Of a DNA stretch of 64,000 bases, positions 54,798 to 61,535 are shown piece by piece. A program made the position numbers and the translations under genes. Source of the stretch: Marinilabiliaceae bacterium ANBcel2 (GTDB taxonomy: Bacteria; Bacteroidota; Bacteroidia; Bacteroidales; Marinilabiliaceae); NCBI GenBank assembly GCA_029688995.1, contig JARULA010000002.1, forward strand, positions 186,001 through 250,000. The letters are read 5' to 3'. A model generated the notes under the pieces. It did no database searches. It saw only the letters and a program-made list of their open reading frames with translations, and was not told the DNA's origin. Every line of letters begins with the position of its first letter. Position 1 is the first letter of the stretch.

Positions 54798-55862
54798 TCA
54801 ATCATTATTTTCGTCGTTTTCAGAATCTTCCTCCTCATCATCTTCTTGCTCAATCTCTTCTACCTCTATGGTATATTTTATTTGTTCATTATCAGTATTA
54901 TTTTGGTATGTGAGTAGTCTTAGATAAACAAATCCTGTTTCTGTTATTATGCTAAATGAGACCGACTCTCCTTTTTCTTTAATCCGTTTTTCTGTGGCGT
55001 TATTTTCATCGGGATTGTCGGCTACCTGAGCCTGTAAATATTTCATCCAATCCTTTGGTAAATTGTAGATTGCCTCATCTAAGCTTACTGTTATTTTATA
55101 TTTTTTGTACTGCTGCCCATGAATAAAGTATCTAAACTGAGATGAAGCGTCGCTCTCTTTTATTGTCGGCATCTCTTTATTTGATACTCCATCTTCGATA
55201 TTCAGCTTTTTGGGGTTCTCAAATGAGCCCTCCTCTTTATCTTTATTATGCCACTCTTTTGTAAAATTTATATAGCTGACACCATTTTTATCATCTTCTT
55301 CGGGTTTTGGATGTACTTTAAAGTGGGTTGCTTCCACTCTTTTTACATGATACTCCTGATCAGATGATAATGAGATTATTATTTGATCTCCTCTAATGTC
55401 AAAATTGGCTGAAAGAATTTTATCGGGGGTTTCTATCTCCAAGCTGTTACTATTTTTACTGTATGAATAGTTATATAGAATTTCGGTATTGTTGTTTTCA
55501 AGGCGCTCCTCTATGATTAGCTCTCCTGTATGTCTAAAATCGAGCATTATCTCTCTTCCGTTTTCATCCGGAAAATTAAGAGTTTTTCTTTTATCTTCCT
55601 CCTGATAATTATTGTCATCTTTTACCTCCTTTTCATTTTCTGAGTCGTTTGAACCTTCATCTTCGTTATCATCACCATTATCACTGGCCGACTCTGTTGT
55701 ATCTGAATGATTCTCTTCTTCCTCATTTTTTTGTTCTTCCTCAATTTCTACTAAGTTGACCACCCAAACACCTTCGATTGGTTGGTTAATTAATGGAGTA
55801 TCATCTGAGCTGCATGCTGCTATTAAGAGGATAAGTAGTATATGAGCAACTATTTTTTTCAT
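54798..55862 (-). CDS. Acidic lipoprotein, lipocalin-like N-terminus
   Basis: A 354-residue lipoprotein: lipobox LLIAAC followed by SSDD, which resembles the Bacteroidota lipoprotein surface-export signal. An IEGVWVVNLVEIEEE start like lipocalin-type lipoproteins is interrupted by an acidic linker (about 45-95), then a beta-rich region and a domain from about 220 resembling PPC-type jelly rolls. It ends in an acidic tail. It is 49 bases after a similar gene. I do not know the function. Confidence 0.65.
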   Translation of the reverse strand: MKKIVAHILLILLIAACSSDDTPLINQPIEGVWVVNLVEIEEEQKNEEEENHSDTTESASDNGDDNEDEGSNDSENEKEVKDDNNYQEEDKRKTLNFPDENGREIMLDFRHTGELIIEERLENNNTEILYNYSYSKNSNSLEIETPDKILSANFDIRGDQIIISLSSDQEYHVKRVEATHFKVHPKPEEDDKNGVSYINFTKEWHNKDKEEGSFENPKKLNIEDGVSNKEMPTIKESDASSQFRYFIHGQQYKKYKITVSLDEAIYNLPKDWMKYLQAQVADNPDENNATEKRIKEKGESVSFSIITETGFVYLRLLTYQNNTDNEQIKYTIEVEEIEQEDDEEEDSENDENND

Positions 55863-55911
55863 TAGAATTGAATTTTGTTCTGTTTGATGAGCAACTATTT
55901 TATAATAAAAC

Positions 55912-57009
55912 TTACTCGGTTAGTGTAACTTCAAACTTATATTCTACTTCGGCCTGATAGCTTGAGAATGAGATGTAAAGGCATTCAGATGCTGAAATTA
56001 TTTCTGCATATTGAGGCATCTCGTCATCTTCTAATATATCTATAGTGGCCAGTACATTTCCTGAGTTATATTGATCGGTTATTTCAATTGTTGTGTTTTT
56101 AAATCTTGGGTCGTCAAACATATCATCATAATCGGTTATGATCTCCAAGATTTTGATTTTATAAAACTCACCCGGAGTTACAACTGTATAATAGTGGAAC
56201 TCATTTTTTTCATCACCATCATCTGGTAATACTCCTTCCCACGTTTGTTCGGTTTCTATAAATGCGGGATTGTGCAACGAGCCTGTTGGAGATGTTTGGT
56301 TATGATATTGTGAGCAAGAGGTCTCTTCACCATTTTCATTCTCCTCACCATCCTCCTTATCTTTATCCCCGTCTTCATCCTCACTATTTTTTTCATCGTT
56401 CTCCTCATCTTCCTCTTTATCTTTATCCCCTTCTTCATCCTCACCATTTTCTTTATCTTTCCAAGGGGCATCAGACTCTCTTATTGCTATTATTTCGCGA
56501 ACATCTCCACTATTGAATCTTTTAATTGTAAGCTGCTCTTTATTTATTTCAGCAACCGCTTCGGTCTTCTCTTCGTTATACTCAAATGAAATGGTATTAT
56601 CCTCACTTGAATAGTAATAAGTTTTAGTTTTTATTGTATCGGTTTTTTCATCCTCTTCTTCAATATTGACGTTATATTTTATAATATATAATTTGTTCTT
56701 GTCAAATAGCATAAAAAGGTGCTCTCCTTCTATGGGATAATTTATCTCATTTAAGCTCTCATCATTACTATTTGGCTCTTCTGTCTCATTACTTTCATCC
56801 TTACCCGGTTGCTGAGAGCTGTTTTCGTCCTCATTGCTCTCTTCTGTTTCCGATTTTGAATCGTCGATTTTGGTTATTTTCTCTATTTCCCACAACCCCT
56901 CTATAAAGTGTTCTTTGTTGTCATTGCTGCTACTACTACAACCTATAATAATAATTGTTGTTAAGATGAGTAAACTTATACATGTAAGGAAGCTGGTTGT
57001 CTGTTTCAT
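55912..57009 (-). CDS. Acidic repeat lipoprotein, paralogue of its downstream neighbour
   Basis: A 365-residue lipoprotein (lipobox IIIIGC). The layout mirrors the next gene: FIEGLWEIEKITKI, acidic linker, beta-rich middle, then a very acidic low-complexity stretch (about 180-230) made by two 20-residue repeats with GDKDKE, then a beta-rich C-terminal domain with LHNPAF and FHYYTVVTPGEFYKI. The export signal after the Cys (SSSSND) is less clear than in the neighbour. Function is unknown. Confidence 0.65.
   Translation of the reverse strand: MKQTTSFLTCISLLILTTIIIIGCSSSSNDNKEHFIEGLWEIEKITKIDDSKSETEESNEDENSSQQPGKDESNETEEPNSNDESLNEINYPIEGEHLFMLFDKNKLYIIKYNVNIEEEDEKTDTIKTKTYYYSSEDNTISFEYNEEKTEAVAEINKEQLTIKRFNSGDVREIIAIRESDAPWKDKENGEDEEGDKDKEEDEENDEKNSEDEDGDKDKEDGEENENGEETSCSQYHNQTSPTGSLHNPAFIETEQTWEGVLPDDGDEKNEFHYYTVVTPGEFYKIKILEIITDYDDMFDDPRFKNTTIEITDQYNSGNVLATIDILEDDEMPQYAEIISASECLYISFSSYQAEVEYKFEVTLTE
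56341..56460. repeat. Two tandem 60-bp repeats in the acidic lipoprotein gene
   Basis: Two adjoining 60-base units share long identical stretches, such as ATCTTTATCCCC at equal spacing, and encode similar 20-residue acidic units. The in-frame length allows copy number to vary without frameshift. Confidence 0.75.
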
Positions 57010-57178
57010 TTGAATAAAATTATATTACAGTTTAATGTAATTTATATTTTAATGATTTTATACGCTATATTTTTTATAAAGTTTTGCTTTTAAAAGGAAA
57101 TTATGATTTTAAACTGAAGAAATAAAATTGCTAATCTGCTTTTATAATATCACAGGTAATTGATGAGTTTTAAGATAC

Positions 57179-57211
57179 AAAAAAAGGAGAGTTTTTAGCT
57201 CCCCTTTTTTG
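57179..57211 (-). terminator. Terminator after the coiled-coil membrane protein gene
   Basis: AAAAAAGG.GAG and CTC.CCTTTTTT pair with one mismatch around a short loop, about 55 bases past the minus-strand stop. Confidence 0.7.
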
Positions 57212-57264
57212 AGTTATAGTTATAACAAAAGTTGTTTATCTTTTGATTGTTTTTGTTTTCTGTT

Positions 57265-57864
57265 TTAATTCTCTCCTTTTAATTTTTGAATTTCGCGATG
57301 ATGCTCTATTACTATTCTTTCTTTGTTTTTTCTTGTTTCCTGACGATACTCTTCAAACTCCTCTTTTAGTTTATGAAGCTCTTTTTGGTAGTTACATGAA
57401 ACGTTGTTGCATCTTTTTAATAAAATCAGTGCTCCACCAGTTAATGTTAACAGAACTATAAAGAGGAAAATTACGATGCTTATAAAAAAGGATTTTGAAA
57501 TTGTTGCTCCAAATATTATAAATGAGTTTTTTTCCTTAATTGCTTCGTCCCGATCATTTTTCAATTTTTCAATTTCTGTTAGCAGATTTTGCTGGCTCTC
57601 TCTTTTGTTTTCAATTGTTGTTTTTTGTGATTCAATGGTGTAGCTTAAATTTGCAATTAACTGATAGGAGTTCTCTTTAAAACTGTTTACATCTGATGTT
57701 AAAATCATTGTATAGTTTTCCCAACGGGATGCGTTCTCTATTAGTTGCTCAAAACTATTTTGCAGATTTTTTGCATCTGTAGTTAATTCTTGGTTATTAT
57801 CTTGGGTATAACATAAAGATGCACCCACAATTAATGCTAAAATAGAAAGTTGTAACTTTTTCAT
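57265..57864 (-). CDS. Exported coiled-coil membrane protein of unknown function
   Basis: A 199-residue protein: signal peptide (about 1-20), a helical coiled-coil region outside (25-115), a membrane helix (about 122-150), then a basic cytoplasmic coiled coil (155-199). There is a Cys pair (CNNVSC) just inside the membrane. I do not recognise it. It is a single-gene unit, upstream of the acidic lipoprotein pair. Confidence 0.6.
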   Translation of the reverse strand: MKKLQLSILALIVGASLCYTQDNNQELTTDAKNLQNSFEQLIENASRWENYTMILTSDVNSFKENSYQLIANLSYTIESQKTTIENKRESQQNLLTEIEKLKNDRDEAIKEKNSFIIFGATISKSFFISIVIFLFIVLLTLTGGALILLKRCNNVSCNYQKELHKLKEEFEEYRQETRKNKERIVIEHHREIQKLKGEN

Positions 57865-57956
57865 TTTAATTTTTTTGATTGATATAGAGAATCTCTTTTC
57901 CGCAATCTAAATTATCAAATTAAATTGTGAAATATTGATTAAAGGGGGGAAATCTC

Positions 57957-58007
57957 ACTTAAATAACGATATGTTGATTTAATATATTGTTATTTAAGTA
58001 TTTTTTT
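57957..58007 (+). terminator. Strong terminator-like hairpin ahead of the DoxX gene
   Basis: ACTTAAATAAC and GTTATTTAAGT pair over 11 bp; a G-U pair and ATAT/ATAT extend the stem to about 16 bp, and T8 follows on the plus strand. No plus-strand gene precedes it, so it either ends an antisense or leader transcript or attenuates the gene 60 bases downstream. Confidence 0.65.
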
Positions 58008-58066
58008 TATTGAATTGAACTTATAGTCTTGTTAAACTGTTTTTTTTATAATAAAAAGTATCTGAG

Positions 58067-58516
58067 ATGAATAAAAGGTTAATATATTGTATGAATCAAC
58101 AGGGGGTTAATTTACTTCGTATATCTATAGGAGTTGTATATTTATGGTTTGGTGCTATTAAATTGATCCCCGGTGCTAGTCCGGCCATTGATTTAGTGAT
58201 TGACACTATTTACCTTTTAACATTCGGGTTGATTGGTACGGAGTTTATGATTTATGGTTTGGCAATATGGGAGGTGATTATAGGATTGGGTCTGCTTTTT
58301 AAAAAATATCTCTCGCTTATATTGACTATGCTTTTTTTGCAGATGGCAGGAACATTTACTACAATATTTTTATTGCCTGACGCTGTTTTCACTACTTTTC
58401 CTTATGGTTTAACTATGGAGGGCCAATATGTCTTTAAGAATATTGTAATTATTTCAGGTGCTGTTGTTGTTGGAGGATACTATTTAGGGGGTGCGAAAAA
58501 TAGATCGAAGAGATAA
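58067..58516 (+). CDS. DoxX-like membrane protein
   Basis: A 149-residue protein with four hydrophobic segments and the family opening LLRISIGVVYLWFGAIKLIPG, followed by a YGLAIWEVIIGLGLLFK segment. DoxX-family proteins are linked to thiol or redox metabolism in some bacteria, but a specific role cannot be given. It is a single-gene unit preceded by a hairpin and followed by a bidirectional terminator. Confidence 0.8.
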   Translation: MNKRLIYCMNQQGVNLLRISIGVVYLWFGAIKLIPGASPAIDLVIDTIYLLTFGLIGTEFMIYGLAIWEVIIGLGLLFKKYLSLILTMLFLQMAGTFTTIFLLPDAVFTTFPYGLTMEGQYVFKNIVIISGAVVVGGYYLGGAKNRSKR

Positions 58517-58563
58517 AAAAGGTGGAATCTTAATAAAATAGTATCGAGAGTTCCACCTTTTTA
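58515..58563. terminator. Bidirectional terminator between the DoxX and polyferredoxin genes
   Basis: AAAAAGGTGGAA and TTCCACCTTTTT pair over 12 bp around a 23-base loop, between two convergent genes. Confidence 0.85.
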
Positions 58564-58585
58564 TCCAATTGTTATGAGTTTGTTT

Positions 58586-60190
58586 TTAGAATGGAAAATC
58601 CTCTTCTGGCTCATATATTTGTGCTTCTCCCTCATCAGGCGGATCTGCCAATATATGTTCACTGTTTCCATTAACATAGATTGCCCTAAAAGGATAGGGA
58701 ACCGGACAGGGATATTCGCATGCTCCACATCCTATACAGATATCTACATTTACCTCAGGAATTAGCAGTCCGTCGCGATACGGAACCATATCAACTGCTT
58801 TAGTTGGACAATGTTCTGAGCATGCACCGCAATCTGTATTATCTGTATAAACAATACAGTTTTCTTTTAAAAAAACAACTTTTCCTAATTGAGTCCTCTT
58901 TTTCTCTTCAAGAGGAAGGGGTAGTATTGCCCCTGTTGGACAAACATCTGAGCATTCGTGGCATTCAAAATTGCAATAATTGGTTGAAAAATCCATGTAT
59001 GGCTGCATAAACCCTTTTAATCCATATTCGGTTATTGATGGTTGCAGCACTTTTGTAGGGCATGCCGAAACGCATAAAGCACAGCTGGTACATATCGAAT
59101 TGAATCTTTTAATGCTTTTTGAGCCGGGAGGAGAGGGGTAGTACTCTATCTTGTTGCGTGTGAGATTTTGTTGTGATTCCGGTAGTTGATTTTTTTTAAG
59201 TGAATATACTTTAGCACTTGTTAATAATACAATTGCTGTTGTTACCAGCTTTCTTCTATCTTTATTATGAACTTCCTCTTTTTGTGGCTTGCTTTTTTCT
59301 ATACCCGGGTTGTTATTATGAGGTGTTGTTTTAAATGGACCAAAAAGCATTGCTCCGTCGGGGCAACTTTGAAGGCAATTGAAACATGTAACACATCGTT
59401 CAATGTCAATCGACTGGTTTTTTATATCTATACATTCGCTCTTACATACTGCGGCGCACTTACCGCATTTTGTGCAGTTATTACTATTAAATTTAACTTT
59501 TAACAGTGACAGCTTTGATGCTTCTCCTAAAAAAGTTCCTACCGGACATATTAAGTTACAAAAAAGTCGTCCTCTTTTATAAGCAAGAATCCCTATAGTA
59601 ATCATTATAGCTAATGTTATTGAGAGCGGAAGCCATGATACATGATGTACTGTAACATGATAAAAATTATAATTATCATATCTTTGTGCTATTGTTGCAA
59701 CTGTATTATTTATTGCTGCAGCTATAGGTTCAATCACAAATGAAAAAAAGCGACCTATTATACTATAAGGATCGAGCCATAAAACAATAAATGCTGATCC
59801 GGTTAACAGGGCTATTGTAAAAAGGGTTAAGAGTGAATATTTTACAATTTTTTTACCTGGTTTGAATTTATAAAAGATCTTTTTTTTAGATAGTTTTTTT
59901 GCAAACCATGATATAATATCCTGATATATGCCCAAAGGGCAAATGGTGGAGCAGTACAATCTGCCTGTAGCAAAAGTTAATATAAGTACAATAATAAACC
60001 CGCCTGCTGCCGACAATGATAGGGTTTGAATAAATTTTAGCAGTGAAGGGATAAACTGCATGTAAAGAATCCCATTGTAGTAACCGGGCTCAATTTTCTC
60101 ATATAAATCTATAAAAAGAGCCAGAGTTAGTAGAAAAAATGATATTCCTATAAGCACCCGGCTCTTTTTTAAAAAAGAAAAAAGCGTCAT
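58586..60190 (-). CDS. Polyferredoxin: NapH-like membrane part fused to a NapG-like ferredoxin
   Basis: A 534-residue protein. Residues 1-230 have four or five membrane helices with CSTICPLG and CNLICPVG, the CxxxCP motifs of NapH/NosR-type proteins. Two 4Fe-4S motifs follow (about 239-249 and 266-276). A charged linker, an RRKLVTTAIVLLTSAKV segment (312-328) resembling a retained Tat-type anchor, and four more Cys clusters (about 367-377, 406-417, 445-461 and 485-495) complete it. It moves electrons between the quinol pool and a periplasmic or cytoplasmic acceptor (inference). It is 28 bases after the DUF362 gene. Confidence 0.85.
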   Translation of the reverse strand: MTLFSFLKKSRVLIGISFFLLTLALFIDLYEKIEPGYYNGILYMQFIPSLLKFIQTLSLSAAGGFIIVLILTFATGRLYCSTICPLGIYQDIISWFAKKLSKKKIFYKFKPGKKIVKYSLLTLFTIALLTGSAFIVLWLDPYSIIGRFFSFVIEPIAAAINNTVATIAQRYDNYNFYHVTVHHVSWLPLSITLAIMITIGILAYKRGRLFCNLICPVGTFLGEASKLSLLKVKFNSNNCTKCGKCAAVCKSECIDIKNQSIDIERCVTCFNCLQSCPDGAMLFGPFKTTPHNNNPGIEKSKPQKEEVHNKDRRKLVTTAIVLLTSAKVYSLKKNQLPESQQNLTRNKIEYYPSPPGSKSIKRFNSICTSCALCVSACPTKVLQPSITEYGLKGFMQPYMDFSTNYCNFECHECSDVCPTGAILPLPLEEKKRTQLGKVVFLKENCIVYTDNTDCGACSEHCPTKAVDMVPYRDGLLIPEVNVDICIGCGACEYPCPVPYPFRAIYVNGNSEHILADPPDEGEAQIYEPEEDFPF

Positions 60191-60218
60191 TAATTATATT
60201 TATTAGCAGGTTAAAAAA

Positions 60219-61148
60219 TTAACTAATTCTTACTCTGTTTACCGACAACGTTTCCAGATTCGTTGTTCCCAGCCCCATCTCTTCAGCTATTCTAACATGA
60301 GATATTTCTTCGGGCTGAGATCCAAAGAAGAGAGTGGCAGCTGTATCAACAGCAACAATATCGGTGCCTGCAATTAATGCCCCTAAATCTACAAGATCAT
60401 TTACTGAAACTCCTTTTGGACCGTTTTGGGTCATCATTCTATAACCATCAATAATGTTGAGATCGGGTTTGCGATAATGAAGAAAGTCGGCTATACATTG
60501 ACTAAGATTGTTTCCATGGTAGTAACGTCTGTCCCAGATAACACCCATTAAATTTTTGATTGCAGCTGTAACTGTTGTTGAGCCGTGATGTTTTAAAACG
60601 GGGACATTTATAAAGACGTCGTTATTATGGAGAGCCTCATGAACTTTTACTGTTTTTAATCTTTTTCCGTTAGGGTTAGAGACTTCTACATAGTTTCTTT
60701 CATTATTCCCTGGTATAATTCTTCCTCCGTTATCTCTTACCGCAGCTTCGATACCGCTGTTACGATAACATCTGTCCCACTGATCACAGGTATGATCAAA
60801 TACAGTAACGCTTTCAGCTCCAACTTCAAAAGCTCTTTTAACCATATGACCTACCAGATCTGGATTTGTATTTGCGGCTCTTTCAGGAGGAGTGTCCCAT
60901 CCTATATTTGGTTTAATTAATACCGATTGCCCCGGTTTAATAAATCTATCATATCCGCCGAGAGATTCTATTGCTTTTTCGAACATCTCTTCAGGTGATC
61001 CACCTCTTATTGCAGCCAGATCATAGTTGCCATTAGCCGGAGGTTTTGCCGATAATTTATCTAAATCACCAAACATTAAAGGTACTACCGTAGTAGCTAT
61101 TCCTGCACTTACGCTTTTTGTTAAAAACTCTCTTCTCTTCATACTCAT
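60219..61148 (-). CDS. DUF362 protein with Tat signal
   Basis: A 309-residue protein with a twin-arginine signal (MSMKRREFLTKSVSAGIA; R5/R6), so exported folded and probably with a cofactor. The DUF362 core has SVLIKPNIGW, TVFDHTCD, VPVLKHHGSTTVTAAIKNLMG and NIIDGYRMMTQNGP. DUF362 function is unknown. It is followed by the polyferredoxin, and the two likely form a redox unit. Confidence 0.85.
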   Translation of the reverse strand: MSMKRREFLTKSVSAGIATTVVPLMFGDLDKLSAKPPANGNYDLAAIRGGSPEEMFEKAIESLGGYDRFIKPGQSVLIKPNIGWDTPPERAANTNPDLVGHMVKRAFEVGAESVTVFDHTCDQWDRCYRNSGIEAAVRDNGGRIIPGNNERNYVEVSNPNGKRLKTVKVHEALHNNDVFINVPVLKHHGSTTVTAAIKNLMGVIWDRRYYHGNNLSQCIADFLHYRKPDLNIIDGYRMMTQNGPKGVSVNDLVDLGALIAGTDIVAVDTAATLFFGSQPEEISHVRIAEEMGLGTTNLETLSVNRVRIS

Positions 61149-61535
61149 TCTCTTTTAAGTTTATGTTATAGCTTACTATTACGATAATTAAATATATGAA
61201 AATTTTTATCTTTATAATTATTAATCTTCTTATTTTTATAGGGTATAAATAGCTGTTTGTTTGTTTGATATATAATTATATGTGTTAATACAGGCATAGA
61301 TAAAGAGGCCATATTCATAATATAAAATTATGATACGGCCTCTTTATTTAGATTTAGCTGATTTTAAGGGAAAGGTCTTTTGTTTAGCATCACAAAAATA
61401 GACAATTTTTAACAATAAAAAAACAAACTTGATTTATATTAAAGTCAAACCTTTTTTTGAGTATAACTGTTTTGCCTTTATTCTATTTCTTATTTTTGTT
61501 CTTTTGTTGAATTACTATTATATACATTTACATAT
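61149..61535. other. Divergent gene-free region between the DUF362 gene and dnaE
   Basis: This holds the promoters of both genes and one strong hairpin, listed separately. TATTTTTG at 61491-61498 is a perfect Bacteroidota -7 box 38 bases before dnaE, but the nearest TTTG (61471) is only 16 bases upstream of it. Everything else is AT-rich and unremarkable. Confidence 0.55.
61301..61350. terminator. Orphan terminator-like hairpin upstream of dnaE
   Basis: AAAGAGGCC pairs with GGCCTCTTT (9 bp) and, inside it, CATAAT pairs with ATTATG. Short T-rich sequence follows on each strand. It lies between divergent genes, 150 bases from one and 190 from the other, so it serves no annotated gene end. Confidence 0.6.

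Noticed and set aside
56262-56516. Plus-strand ORF rich in His, Pro and Leu opposite the acidic lipoprotein gene
   Set aside because: It is the antisense reading of the acidic 60-bp repeats; the minus-strand frame has a signal peptide and lipobox.
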